Assembly (NCBI GenBank): GCA_041392805.1
Contig: JAWKLJ010000001.1
Location: 1,612,001-1,676,000, forward strand
Length of the DNA: 64,000 nucleotides
Direction: 5' to 3'
Source of the DNA: Saprospiraceae bacterium
Lineage (GTDB): Bacteria; Bacteroidota; Bacteroidia; Chitinophagales; Saprospiraceae
A program made the translations under genes and the position numbers. This document shows, piece after piece, positions 1 through 8,502 of the stretch. How positions within the stretch are numbered: the stretch's first letter is position 1; each line of letters begins with the position of its first letter. The notes beneath the pieces are model-generated. The model saw only the letters and a program-made list of their open reading frames with translations, did no database searches and was not told the origin of the DNA.

Positions 1-247
1 CCAAAGTAGCGTATAATTCTACCCCAGCCCACCATATACTTTTAGCGGGTATATTCACCCAACGGAAAAAAGGATGAAGATAAGCTACAACCACCAAGGC
101 ACCAATTAAAAAAACACTATATTGGATCATCCCTAGCCATTCTAGGTTCCCAGCCGCTACTTGTTTAGAGAACTCAAGGAACCATACCCCCATCGAAAGT
201 AATGCACATAGAAGCACTAAGGTAAAGTGAAGGAGATGTGATTTCAT
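1..247 (-). CDS. Partial integral membrane protein (N-terminal part only)
   Basis: An open frame begins at an ATG (complement of 245-247) and runs off the left edge of the window, so only the first 82 codons are visible. The product starts with MKSHLLHFTL and shows two hydrophobic stretches, at about residues 7-23 and 40-62, with a tryptophan-rich segment after the second. It looks like the amino end of a polytopic membrane protein. No family can be named from this fragment. A palindromic repeat (264-398) lies directly upstream of its start. Confidence 0.6.
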   Translation of the reverse strand, partial: MKSHLLHFTLVLLCALLSMGVWFLEFSKQVAAGNLEWLGMIQYSVFLIGALVVVAYLHPFFRWVNIPAKSIWWAGVELYATL

Positions 248-263
248 TTGCCTAATGTGTATG

Positions 264-398
264 CTTAGTAGTTTGACGGAAATAAATGATACCACTTTTT
301 TCAAAGATTCGCGAATATTTTCACACAACTTCCTTACAGTCAGTTGCTTTGAAAATTTTAGCGAATCAAAAGTGGTATCTTTTATTTTTCTTCCGTCT
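264..398. repeat. MITE-like palindromic element, copy 1
   Basis: This is a 135-bp element that begins CTTAGTAGTTTGACGG and ends CTTCCGTCT. Its halves form imperfect inverted repeats: the GACGGAAATAAATGATACCA side pairs with the GGTATCTTTTATTTTTCTTC side, and inner arms pair around ATTCGCGAATATTTTC and AAAATTTTAGCGAAT. A near-identical copy in the opposite orientation lies at 24461-24597, and an internally deleted copy at 45493-45532. There is no coding potential. It is likely a non-autonomous mobile or REP-type element. Confidence 0.75.
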
Positions 399-460
399 AT
401 TATTGCATTAACGGCATTTAGGTGAGGCGTATTATCGGGTGTGAAAAAGCTAAGTTATTA

Positions 461-619
461 GACTTGTTCAACCAGCGCCTCAAATGGCTGCAAGCGGCAA
501 ATTTTATCTTGCACTTCGTCAAAAAGCCTCGCCGATGCTACGGCATCGCCTGTGTTTTTTTCCTCGTTCAAAATAAAATTTGCTGCGCTTTCGCTCATTC
601 AGGCCTGGTTGAACAAGTC
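461..619. repeat. Large inverted repeat (about 64-bp arms)
   Basis: GACTTGTTCAACCAG at 461 is mirrored by CTGGTTGAACAAGTC ending at 619. The similarity continues inward for about 64 bp per arm (for example CAAATTTTAT against ATAAAATTTG). The loop holds a second small palindrome, GATGCTACGGCATC. It sits directly after the stop codon of the S41 protease gene, so its transcript could fold into a long 3' hairpin. A short ORF across it (422-670) is an accident of the repeat. Confidence 0.75.
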
Positions 620-621
620 TA

Positions 622-2295
622 TTATTTCACTTTAGCTTCTTTGGTCAGGGTCACAGGATCTGACAATTGAAGAACCTCAAGGGCTTTCCGAACCATTTGA
701 TCGCCATCATTCCAAACGCTATAAAACCCTTCGTCGCCAAAGCGATGCTTAGCTAAGCGGGCTTTCAACAGTCGCTTGATCTCCCGAGCGATGGGCTTAA
801 ATTGACGATCAGTTATCTTGACACCCTTATTCATTGTATAATCAAGAAAAGCCTTGAGTAGATCGTCATCTACTTCGTATTCATTTTTAAAGCTATTCAG
901 ATCATGGAGGGCAGAATCTTTTAGCTCTGGGTGCTTTTCAAAATAGCGAAAAGCAAACTGAGGTGCGTGTTGGCGCAATTCTGAATAGGTTTTATTCAAT
1001 AAAACAGTATCAATTGGAACAAAAATATCTGGGAATATACCACCTCCACCGTAGACAACATTGCCTTTGGCCGTGAAATATTTAGTAGAATCACCGATAG
1101 CAATATTATCTTCAGAAGATAATTCCCCTGACTCATATCTTTCTTGCATATCGTTATCGTAGTTTTCTAAATTATCGTAGGGTTTTTGGATGGAGCGTCC
1201 AGAAGGGGTATAATAACGCGCTACTGTCAACCGCAGGGCAGAACCATCTCTAAGCTTATATTGTTCCTGGACCAAGCCTTTCCCGAAAGATCGCCTTCCG
1301 ATAATCACTCCTCGATCCTGATCCTGGATGGCACCAGCTAAAATTTCACTAGCAGAAGCAGATCCTTCATCAATAAGTACTGTGATGTTGCCAATATCGA
1401 AAAATGGGCGACCCGTAGATTCGTAATCATCGCGCTTTACAGTGCGGCCTTGGGTATAAACCAGTAATTTCTCCTTCTCTTTAAATAATTGGCTAAGAAT
1501 ATTGGTTGCTTGTTTGAGATAGCCACCTGGATTGTGCCTCAAATCAATAATCAAATCTTCCATTTTGTCTTCCTCAATCATTTTCTCAATACCTTTCATG
1601 AATTCTTCATAGGTGGTGGCACTAAATCGATTGAGTTTTATATAACCCGTTTTTTCGTCAACCATATAAGCGATATCAACACTATGCATCGGGATTTCAC
1701 CGCGGACAATACTGAAGCGTTGAACATATTTATCACGTCCCCGGATGACCCCAATTTTGACAGAGGAGCCTTTTTCTCCTTTTAGTAAATTGACGACATC
1801 TCTATTGGTTTTATCCTTTCCAGCAATTGGATTGCCTTCTACTTCGACTATTTTATCTCCAGCCAAAATGCCTACGGCTTCGGAAGGGCCACCAGCCAGG
1901 GCTGCAACCACCACAACGGTATCCTCGACAATCAAGAATTCGACACCGATGCCATCAAAATTACCTTCCAATTGATCGTTAACATCCTTGAGTTGTTCGG
2001 CTGAAATATAATTAGAGTGGGGATCGAGGGTCCCTAATATATTATCAATGGCTTGTTGGATGAGTTCCTCTCGATTAACTTCATCGACGTATTTGGCTTC
2101 AATATATCTAATCAGTTCCTCAATTTTGCCCTGTCCAAAAGAAGCATTAGAATTATCGGATAGGTCGGTCAATACCACCGTCGGCGTAACTGACTGCAAT
2201 TCCATTCCGATCAGCATTCCGATAACCAAGAAAAGGGCAAGTAGGAGTGGCAACCAAGTGTTCCATTTACTTGTATTAGGTCTATTTTCGTGCAT
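622..2295 (-). CDS. S41 family C-terminal processing peptidase (CtpA/Prc type)
   Basis: A 557-aa serine protease anchored by an N-terminal membrane segment (residues about 14-31) and facing the periplasm. A PDZ domain lies at about residues 95-175 (GIGVEFLIVEDTVVVVAAL, then AGDKIVEVEG). The S41 catalytic domain follows, with the nucleophile Ser in GSASASEILAG and the general-base Lys in RRSFGKGLVQ. Family members cleave C-terminal tails or damaged envelope proteins. The C-terminal extension of roughly 150 aa is charged and of unknown role, as is usual in Bacteroidota members. The ATG start fits an immediate membrane anchor. The gene stands alone, with a long inverted repeat downstream. The family call is secure; the substrate is unknown. 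Confidence 0.93.
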   Translation of the reverse strand: MHENRPNTSKWNTWLPLLLALFLVIGMLIGMELQSVTPTVVLTDLSDNSNASFGQGKIEELIRYIEAKYVDEVNREELIQQAIDNILGTLDPHSNYISAEQLKDVNDQLEGNFDGIGVEFLIVEDTVVVVAALAGGPSEAVGILAGDKIVEVEGNPIAGKDKTNRDVVNLLKGEKGSSVKIGVIRGRDKYVQRFSIVRGEIPMHSVDIAYMVDEKTGYIKLNRFSATTYEEFMKGIEKMIEEDKMEDLIIDLRHNPGGYLKQATNILSQLFKEKEKLLVYTQGRTVKRDDYESTGRPFFDIGNITVLIDEGSASASEILAGAIQDQDRGVIIGRRSFGKGLVQEQYKLRDGSALRLTVARYYTPSGRSIQKPYDNLENYDNDMQERYESGELSSEDNIAIGDSTKYFTAKGNVVYGGGGIFPDIFVPIDTVLLNKTYSELRQHAPQFAFRYFEKHPELKDSALHDLNSFKNEYEVDDDLLKAFLDYTMNKGVKITDRQFKPIAREIKRLLKARLAKHRFGDEGFYSVWNDGDQMVRKALEVLQLSDPVTLTKEAKVK

Positions 2296-2680
2296 TTTTT
2301 CTTATTTTCAAGGCTTTCTGACCATTTTTACATATTCATGCAAAAAAATTGACAGAGAAGGATTTTCAATAGGCTTTATCTACTGTAGGTCTCACACTTC
2401 AAGATTTTGTAAGTAGCATTTACTTGCTATAAACGGAAAAAAAAAGCTAATGTTTTAAGGTCATCTTTTAAGCACTAACGCTAAATCTTTATAGATATAC
2501 AAATGTAAGTAAATTAATGTTGAAACAATTCAAAGATACTGCTACAAATTAGGGCGAAATAAAAGAGGCGTGTTGGTTGATTTTTGTTCTAAGGCCCTAA
2601 GTGTACCCAATAAGGTAAATTGAAAAAATTCCATTAATTATTGAAAATTAATCAAATATAAAAAGTATTTGATGGTGTTT
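2296..2680. other. Gene-free divergent intergenic region
   Basis: This AT-rich spacer lies between two divergently transcribed genes (S41 protease to the left, Lrp-type regulator to the right). I see no ORF with coding character and no repeat. A promoter for the rightward gene is described at 2681-2712; I could not pick out one for the leftward gene. Confidence 0.5.
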
Positions 2681-2712
2681 TTTGAAAATTAAAAAACAAA
2701 AACCTACCTTTG
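2681..2712 (+). promoter_or_regulatory. Bacteroidota-type promoter of the Lrp/AsnC gene
   Basis: TTTG at 2681-2684 and TACCTTTG at 2705-2712 are separated by 20 bp. They match the Bacteroidota -33/-7 consensus TTTG / TAnnTTTG. Transcription would begin near 2718, giving a leader of about 20 nt before the ATG at 2738. Confidence 0.7.
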
Positions 2713-2737
2713 TTTAATATTTTCAAACAGACATGCC

Positions 2738-3235
2738 ATGAAAGAAATTGACAAGCTGGATAAGCAAATTCTTTCCATTTTGATGGAGAATGCGAAAAAA
2801 GCTTATACGGAAATCGCGCAGCAATTATACGTTTCAGGTGGTACGATACACGTTAGGATGAATAAATTGGCTGAAGCAGGAATCGTTAAAGGCTACCACC
2901 TTGTAATTGATTATAGCAAATTGGGATATGACATCAGTGCCTTTCTTGGCATTTATCTGGATAAAAGCTCCTTATACGACGATGTTTCCAATGAGTTAGA
3001 AAAAATTCCTGAAGTGGTAGGGGCTCATTATACGACTGGTTATTACAACATCTTTGCCAAGATCATTTGCAGAGACACCACCCATCTAAAAGAGGTTTTG
3101 CACGATAAAATTCAAAAAATCCCTGGAATTCAGCGCACCGAAACCTTCATCTCTTTGCAAGAAAGCATTAATCGCCCCATCCAAATTGTAGAATCAGATG
3201 GGGAGGAAGCGATTATAGAAGCTTCAAATCATTAA
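2738..3235 (+). CDS. Lrp/AsnC family transcriptional regulator
   Basis: A 165-aa protein of typical Lrp length. Residues 5-62 form the N-terminal winged helix-turn-helix (IDKLDKQILSILMENAKKAY, recognition helix around SGGTIHVRMNKLAEAGIVKG). Residues 68-150 form the RAM/ligand-binding beta-alpha-beta domain that mediates oligomerisation and amino-acid sensing (AFLGIYLDKSSLYDDV, then VVGAHYTTGYYNIFAKI). It probably regulates amino-acid metabolism or itself, but no target is visible next door. It is monocistronic, with a strong promoter at 2681-2712 and a terminator-like hairpin downstream at 3310-3345. The ligand cannot be predicted. Confidence 0.93.
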   Translation: MKEIDKLDKQILSILMENAKKAYTEIAQQLYVSGGTIHVRMNKLAEAGIVKGYHLVIDYSKLGYDISAFLGIYLDKSSLYDDVSNELEKIPEVVGAHYTTGYYNIFAKIICRDTTHLKEVLHDKIQKIPGIQRTETFISLQESINRPIQIVESDGEEAIIEASNH

Positions 3236-3309
3236 AATAAAGGTCCAGTTCATCAGAGCGAAAAAATAGGGAAAGTAAAATCATTGATGAGGTTCTCCTA
3301 TACGTACAG

Positions 3310-3345
3310 CTGGCTTGCTGCTTATCAACAAAAGCAGCAAGCCAG
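3310..3345. terminator. Hairpin between convergent genes
   Basis: CTGGCTTGCTGCTT (3310-3323) pairs perfectly with AAGCAGCAAGCCAG (3332-3345) around an 8-nt loop. It lies between the convergent Lrp and rpoD genes, so it probably ends transcripts from both sides. No T-tract follows, so it is not a textbook intrinsic terminator. Confidence 0.6.
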
Positions 3346-3415
3346 TCCGTCCAAATCTAACGCTTAACGCAAAAAAATGTGCTGTTTGGAGGCAATGGAA
3401 GCCTGACCAAACATG

Positions 3416-4285
3416 CTAAGCGCCGAGGTAATTTTTCAACAATTTGCTACGATTAGCGCTGCGCAATTTGTTAATAGCTTTATCTTTAATTTGACGCACA
3501 CGTTCCCGTGTCAATCCAAATTTTTCGCCAATATCTTCTAATGACATGGGGTGTTCCACGCCAATACCGAAATAAAGTTTAATGACATCACATTGTCGGT
3601 CTGTGAGGGTAGCCAGTGACCGTTCAATTTCTCTTCTCAGAGATTCGTTGTATTCCAATGCCTGGTCCGTTTCCGGGGTCGCACTATTTTCCAAAACATC
3701 CAAGAGGGAGTTATCTTCTCCTTCCACAAAAGGAGCATCCATAGAAACATGTCGGGCAGCAACGCCCAAAGTCGTTTCTACTTCTTCGGTTGGGATATCG
3801 AGCATTTCTGCCAATTCTTCGGGGGAAGGTTCCCTTTCAAATTCCTGTTCCAACTCAGAAAAGGCCTTGTTAATTTTATTCAACGAACCTACTTTGTTCA
3901 ATGGAAGGCGAACGATACGAGATTGCTCGGCCAAAGCCTGGAGGATAGACTGACGAATCCACCACACTGCGTAGGAAATGAATTTGAAACCACGTGTTTC
4001 ATCAAATCGTTGTGCCGCTTTTATCAAGCCGAGGTTTCCTTCATTGATTAAATCGCTTAGGGAAAGTCCTTGGTTTTGGTATTGTTTGGCAACAGATACA
4101 ACGAATCTCAAATTGGCCTTGGTTAATTTCTCCAGGGCAGCTTGATCACCTTGTTTAATTCGTTTGGCAAGTTCAACTTCTTCCTCTGGTGTCAACAAAT
4201 CCACTTTTCCGATTTCCTGTAGATATTTCTCAAGCGATTGGCTCTCTCTATTGGTAATAGACTTAGTGATCTTAAGCTGTCTCAT
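3416..4285 (-). CDS. rpoD: Primary RNA polymerase sigma factor (sigma-70/SigA type)
   Basis: A 289-aa sigma factor with the short architecture of Bacteroidota primary sigmas: region 1.2 (SLEKYLQEIGKVDLLTPEEE), regions 2.1-2.4 (NLRFVVSVAKQYQNQGLSLS, DLINEGNLGLIKAAQRFD, FKFISYAVWWIRQSI), region 3 (SRIVRLPLNKVGSLNKI) and region 4 (MSLEDIGEKFGLTRERVRQI). Region 1.1 is absent, as expected for the phylum. It directs RNA polymerase to the TTTG/TAnnTTTG promoters found throughout this window. The gene is single and ends near KLLKNYLGA, as in its homologues. A long AT-rich leader with a candidate promoter lies upstream (4501-4532). I am confident of both the function and the start. Confidence 0.97.
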   Translation of the reverse strand: MRQLKITKSITNRESQSLEKYLQEIGKVDLLTPEEEVELAKRIKQGDQAALEKLTKANLRFVVSVAKQYQNQGLSLSDLINEGNLGLIKAAQRFDETRGFKFISYAVWWIRQSILQALAEQSRIVRLPLNKVGSLNKINKAFSELEQEFEREPSPEELAEMLDIPTEEVETTLGVAARHVSMDAPFVEGEDNSLLDVLENSATPETDQALEYNESLRREIERSLATLTDRQCDVIKLYFGIGVEHPMSLEDIGEKFGLTRERVRQIKDKAINKLRSANRSKLLKNYLGA

Positions 4286-4815
4286 CTATTAATGTGCTTT
4301 ATAATTGTTTTAAGTTTACTGTAATCAGATTGTGTTATAATAACATGGATTTTGGGGTAACACGTTTGATTGGAAAGATTTGGGTAGGTTTTAGTAATGT
4401 AGGATTCATTTTCAATCAAAAAAATGAGATTCCAAATTCATCACGCTGTCATTTTTGATCATTAAAAATGAATTGGGTTTGGTTTATCATTTAAAAAACG
4501 CAAAGTTACGTTAAATTAACGTTCAAGTCAAGCCCTAAACCCTAATCATAAGATTAACAATAAAGTGTTTGAAATAGTTTTAATTGCCTTCTCCATCAAA
4601 TAGATGCTTTAGAAGAAAATATTATCTTTCCGTCGAATTATTTTTCCGCAAAAAATAATTTGGAAAAATCATTTTTTTCCTTTTTATTGTGGGGACAGCT
4701 TCTAAAACATTGATATTTAATCTTTTTAAAAGCTTTGTGACTGATTATTAAGCCTTTACTTAATGTACTGTAGCCAACCCGCCATGGTAATTACCTTGAA
4801 TCAACAAATTCCTGT
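4286..4815. other. Gene-free divergent intergenic region (rpoD / START-like gene)
   Basis: This is a 530-bp AT-rich spacer between divergent genes. It holds the candidate rpoD promoter (4501-4532) and a loose inverted repeat (TTTAGAAG near 4609 and CTTCTAAA near 4690). I see no other gene or RNA with support. Confidence 0.45.
4501..4532 (-). promoter_or_regulatory. Candidate rpoD promoter
   Basis: On the minus strand TAACTTTG (complement of 4501-4508) matches the TAnnTTTG -7 element. CTTG, about 16-20 bp further upstream, is a weak -33 element. Transcription would begin near 4494, giving a leader of about 210 nt ahead of rpoD. Confidence 0.45.
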
Positions 4816-5196
4816 ATGGAAAGAGTAAAAATTAGCTTAGAATTTATTTTTCGGGCCTCCCCGACCATTCTTTATAATTTTTTTACAACACCTGCATGTT
4901 TGATCCGCTGGTTTTGTGACGAAGTAGATATTCAAGGTAAAACCTTTACCTTCTTCTGGGATGGCGCTGATGAAACGGCCGAATTAATCGAGGATATAGA
5001 GGATGAGCTCATTCGTTTTAAATGGGACAATGCAGAAGATGACGAGGAATACCTCGAATTTAATATTTCCAAATCTCCTGTAACTGGCGAAACCATATTA
5101 TTGGTTACTGATTTTTGTGATTCGGATGATATAGAATACCAAAAGCAGCTTTGGAACACCCAATTGGACCTTTTAAGAAAAGAAACGGGGGGCTGA
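4816..5196 (+). CDS. START-like domain protein (AHSA1/SRPBCC superfamily)
   Basis: A 126-aa single-domain protein with the helix-grip pattern of SRPBCC/START-like folds: an N-terminal beta strand (VKISLEFIFRASPTILYNFF), a helix with the family's SP-x-x-LYxF signature, a tryptophan-containing loop (LIRWFCDEVDIQGKTFTFFW), then acidic strands and a C-terminal helix (YQKQLWNTQLDLLRKE). Such domains bind hydrophobic ligands or assist protein folding, but this short acidic branch is typical of Bacteroidota and has no assigned role that I know of. It lies divergently from rpoD. It is soluble, with no signal peptide. Confidence 0.75.
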   Translation: MERVKISLEFIFRASPTILYNFFTTPACLIRWFCDEVDIQGKTFTFFWDGADETAELIEDIEDELIRFKWDNAEDDEEYLEFNISKSPVTGETILLVTDFCDSDDIEYQKQLWNTQLDLLRKETGG

Positions 5197-5222
5197 TCTC
5201 AAAAAATCTTCCTTATTATTCT

Positions 5223-5618
5223 TTATCCATAGTATTCAATCAAGGACCAAAGCAACAGGATTACTCCACCTAAAGCAAAAATACCGGCTATAAAATTGAT
5301 GACACCTACACCAGCCAATAGGGCAGATAAAATTCCTAGCACAATAGCTGCTGCTAAGAGCAATACCCCATAACGGAATCGAGTATCTTCCCACACTTCT
5401 TGCTTAACTAATATCCCTTTTTTCTCAAGTTTTTCCTCCAATTTCCCCAATCGCTTTTCCATCTTAAGCGCTTTGCGATCAGCTTTCTCCATTTTCTTTT
5501 GGGTTTTGGCATCTACTTCCAGTGGAGCCTTCACGGGGTGAATGAACATCGCAAAGCCTTCGCCAGGTAGCACAAAGCCGCTTAAACTACACAAAATAAC
5601 CAGTGCTATTTTTTTCAT
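5223..5618 (-). CDS. Small membrane protein with charged coiled-coil linker
   Basis: A 131-aa unknown. It has a signal peptide (residues 1-22, KKIALVILCSLSGFVLPGEG), then a lysine/glutamate-rich helix at about residues 38-72 (MEKADRKALKMEKRLGKLEE) that should form a coiled coil, and two membrane segments at about residues 83-103 and 106-126. It follows a TonB receptor gene and a 50-aa membrane ORF on the same strand, so it may be the last gene of that unit. No known family is recognised. Confidence 0.7.
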   Translation of the reverse strand: MKKIALVILCSLSGFVLPGEGFAMFIHPVKAPLEVDAKTQKKMEKADRKALKMEKRLGKLEEKLEKKGILVKQEVWEDTRFRYGVLLLAAAIVLGILSALLAGVGVINFIAGIFALGGVILLLWSLIEYYG

Positions 5619-5685
5619 GTTGGTGTTGTTTTTGTTTACAACTATTAGGATGCAAAAAGGGGAAAGCTACCCCTATCATTTGTAG

Positions 5686-5838
5686 TTATCGATGTGGATG
5701 TTCGATTACTTCAACCTCCTCTGTTTTTTCAAACAAGTGGATACCAAAGGTTGACAAGATTGCAGAGAATAAAACAAACAGAAAAATAAGTATCCAAAAC
5801 CAGGACCATTTCCCGGCCTTTTTTGGGTTATCAGTCAT
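5686..5838 (-). CDS. 50-aa single-pass membrane protein
   Basis: A short ORF running from an ATG at 5838 to a TAA at 5686. It begins MTDNPKKAGKWSWFWIL, has one strong transmembrane helix (about residues 12-32), and ends in an acidic, histidine-containing tail (EKTEEVEVIEHPHR). It starts 9 bp after the stop of the TonB receptor gene on the same strand, which argues for cotranscription. The positive-inside N-terminus and clean helix suggest that it is real. The function is unknown; it could be an accessory or assembly peptide for the receptor. Confidence 0.55.
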   Translation of the reverse strand: MTDNPKKAGKWSWFWILIFLFVLFSAILSTFGIHLFEKTEEVEVIEHPHR

Positions 5839-5847
5839 GTTGAATGA

Positions 5848-8376
5848 TTAAAAATCCATTCGCATCCGCAAATTGATACGGCGCGATGTCAAATAATTAG
5901 GTATAGCATATTGCTGTTCCAAAATTGTTTTGATCCAGGTATTGCTAGCCTGGTTTTGCACCTGCATCAGGTTGAACACTTCCAGGCTAAGCCAGGTATT
6001 TCTTGTAAAATTTAGCCAATGTTTGGGTCGTTTCGCTCTTCGGGCCTCGTCCCACAACAGAAACGAGAAACCGATGTCTACTCGGTGATAAGCAGAATAA
6101 CGGTAGGCATTTCTCAATTCGATATTGTTGTTCGGAATGCCAAAGGGGAGGCCAGTTCCCAAAGTAAAATTCAGGTGCATCTTGACATTTTCATTTTTCC
6201 TTAGATAATCCTGAAAAAACATCGACAAGGTCATGAATTGATCTGTTGGTCGGGGCACGAGGTCTACTACGGAGGCTGTTCGGTCATTTCCGAGGAAGGC
6301 TTTGTGTTGTACCCCATCTAGTTTTTCTTTGGCCTGCAAGAAAGAGAGATTGATCCAAGATTCGGCCCCTGCAACAAATTCGCCATTCAGCCTGAAATCA
6401 ATTCCGGAAACGTAGCCACTGGCATCGTTATTGGCATAATAACGAATCCGGACGTTTTCGACCTCGTAAGGAACCATGTCCCACAAAGATTTATAATAGG
6501 CCTCAGTAATAAAGCGAAATTTCTTGGGATTACGGCGTCCCATGTAAAAATCCAAGGTCATCCCGCCTACGATATGCGCAGATTTTTGGGATTTGAGGTC
6601 CGTATTGACTACGCCATCAAATCCACGCATTTCTCTATAAAAAGGTGGTTGGGCATATAGTCCGCCTGCCAAGCGATAGGAGATATCACTTTTACCACCC
6701 AATGGCTTATATAACAATTGTCCGCGTGGTGAAATAATCGTTTCTTTATTAAGGTCCCAATAGGAAGCTCGGACACCAGCCGAAAACTGGATTTCCGCGA
6801 CACTTTCCTTTCGCCAAGTAAATGTTTCTTGCAAAAAACCGCTAAACCGATTAGAATAGAGTTGATTCCTGGTTTTTAAGACATTAAATACCAAAACAGC
6901 GTCATCATTATAGGGCAGTGAATACCCCGCAGAATCCAGTCTTTCCCATTCATTGATCCAATCATCAATTTCTTCACGTTGGTATTTAGCGCTGTATTGG
7001 ATAAAATGGCTGCTGGTTATTTCGGGATCATCCGGATCAAGTTGTAATTCGATGCCTCCCTTTTGTTCGATATTCGTCAATTTAATATCCAGAAAGTTGC
7101 GAATGTACTGGTGTTGGGTCCCGGTTCCAAGTTCGGCTAAAACCTCACCGAAGTTGCTACTCCCCAGATCTGATTCGATTTGTCGAAGGCTGTAATCGCC
7201 AATAATGTCTATGCGTTCGTTTTCGTCACTCTGAAATCGAGAGGCTAGCAATTTCAGGAAATAGGGGTTTCTGTCTCGATCCGGCAAATAGGTGAGGGAA
7301 ACGCCCCCCATTTGGGTCGTAAAATCATCTACTTCTTGCCCTTCAAAAACAGAAAACAATTCCAGTGCAAAACTGATCAGGCCTTGCGCGGTACTCCGCT
7401 GGTCTGGGACAAGCTGGTAGACACTCCGGTTGATATTGCCCATAAAACCAATCTGCAAATTCCGGCTAATATCATAAGTGACATAGGCCTGAACATCAGA
7501 AAAATTTGGGGTGTATTCCCCTGAGATATCCAGTGTTCCCAGGAGGTATTTTGTTGTTTTATACCGAGCGCCCAAGAGGTAGCGAATTTTGCGATAATTG
7601 TCTTTCCCCACTTTTAAGCTTCCTTCGATATGAGCCGATCCGCCCAAAAAGCTCATACTAATGGAGGTTCTCAAGCTATCTGGCCTTTTGTACTTTACAT
7701 CCAAAACGGAAGACAATTTATCTCCGTATTTAGCATCAAATCCGCCGGAAGAAAAGGATAGATCGCGGATCAAATCGATATTGGGAAAAGTAAGTCCTTC
7801 TTGTTGTCCAGCTCGAATTAATTGCGGTCGATAAATTTCAAAATCATTGACATATACCAGGTTTTCATCATAATTTCCACCTCGGACATTGTACTGCGAA
7901 CTCAGTTCTCCGCCCGTTCCTCCGCTGGTGCCCAAGGCAATATGAGGCAAGGCGCTCTCGAGGTTACCGGTTGTACTCGGCAACAATTTTATTTGCTCAA
8001 CGCCTTCCCGCACGATACCCGCATCCTGGATTTTGCTTTCCCTTACCACGACCTCAATATCCGAAGTTAGAGGAACGAGGGTAACGTCTACTTGTCGGCT
8101 GCTACGGGCAGGCATAGGCGGAATGGCGGTTCGTGCTTCTTTATAACCCAATCTTGAAAAAACAATGGTAACGGCTTTATCAGCTGGAATACTTAGACTA
8201 TACCTTCCATTTTGGGCCGTCTCCGTCGCCTGATTGGTACTATCGATATAAACCGTCACCAACTCAATAGCTGTCTTATTTTCATCTCTAACGGTACCAT
8301 TAATGGTAGCTACATTTTGGGAGGCCACCCAATTGGAGAAGAGCAAAAAAGCGATTGTACAAGTCCTATATCTCAT
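5848..8376 (-). CDS. TonB-dependent receptor with carboxypeptidase-like N-terminal domain
   Basis: An 842-aa outer-membrane beta-barrel transporter. After a signal peptide (residues 1-19, ending in VASQ) comes a CarboxypepD_reg-like beta-sandwich at residues 24-105 (INGTVRDENKTAIELVTVYI). The plug domain follows at about residues 115-245 (QYNVRGGNYDENLVYVNDFE, GGFDAKYGDKLSSVLDVKY), then a 22-strand-type barrel ending in an aromatic residue (INLRMRMDF), as required for outer-membrane insertion. It lacks the SusC features and a neighbouring SusD, so it belongs to the smaller FhuA/CirA-like receptors of Bacteroidota. Substrate unknown. Two small membrane ORFs follow it. Confidence 0.92.
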   Translation of the reverse strand: MRYRTCTIAFLLFSNWVASQNVATINGTVRDENKTAIELVTVYIDSTNQATETAQNGRYSLSIPADKAVTIVFSRLGYKEARTAIPPMPARSSRQVDVTLVPLTSDIEVVVRESKIQDAGIVREGVEQIKLLPSTTGNLESALPHIALGTSGGTGGELSSQYNVRGGNYDENLVYVNDFEIYRPQLIRAGQQEGLTFPNIDLIRDLSFSSGGFDAKYGDKLSSVLDVKYKRPDSLRTSISMSFLGGSAHIEGSLKVGKDNYRKIRYLLGARYKTTKYLLGTLDISGEYTPNFSDVQAYVTYDISRNLQIGFMGNINRSVYQLVPDQRSTAQGLISFALELFSVFEGQEVDDFTTQMGGVSLTYLPDRDRNPYFLKLLASRFQSDENERIDIIGDYSLRQIESDLGSSNFGEVLAELGTGTQHQYIRNFLDIKLTNIEQKGGIELQLDPDDPEITSSHFIQYSAKYQREEIDDWINEWERLDSAGYSLPYNDDAVLVFNVLKTRNQLYSNRFSGFLQETFTWRKESVAEIQFSAGVRASYWDLNKETIISPRGQLLYKPLGGKSDISYRLAGGLYAQPPFYREMRGFDGVVNTDLKSQKSAHIVGGMTLDFYMGRRNPKKFRFITEAYYKSLWDMVPYEVENVRIRYYANNDASGYVSGIDFRLNGEFVAGAESWINLSFLQAKEKLDGVQHKAFLGNDRTASVVDLVPRPTDQFMTLSMFFQDYLRKNENVKMHLNFTLGTGLPFGIPNNNIELRNAYRYSAYHRVDIGFSFLLWDEARRAKRPKHWLNFTRNTWLSLEVFNLMQVQNQASNTWIKTILEQQYAIPNYLTSRRINLRMRMDF

Positions 8377-8502
8377 CCATTCTGTATTTTATGCCATTAA
8401 CAATTGGAGAAGGCTAATTAAGAACGCAAATTAAAGAAACCTATTTTTAAAAGTGTCAAATTCAGGTGAGATTCAAGCCAAATGCTTATGTCAATTGGTC
8501 AT

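Noticed and set aside
422..670. 82-aa plus-strand ORF
   Set aside because: It lies across a long inverted repeat and overlaps the end of the S41 protease gene; composition is not protein-like.
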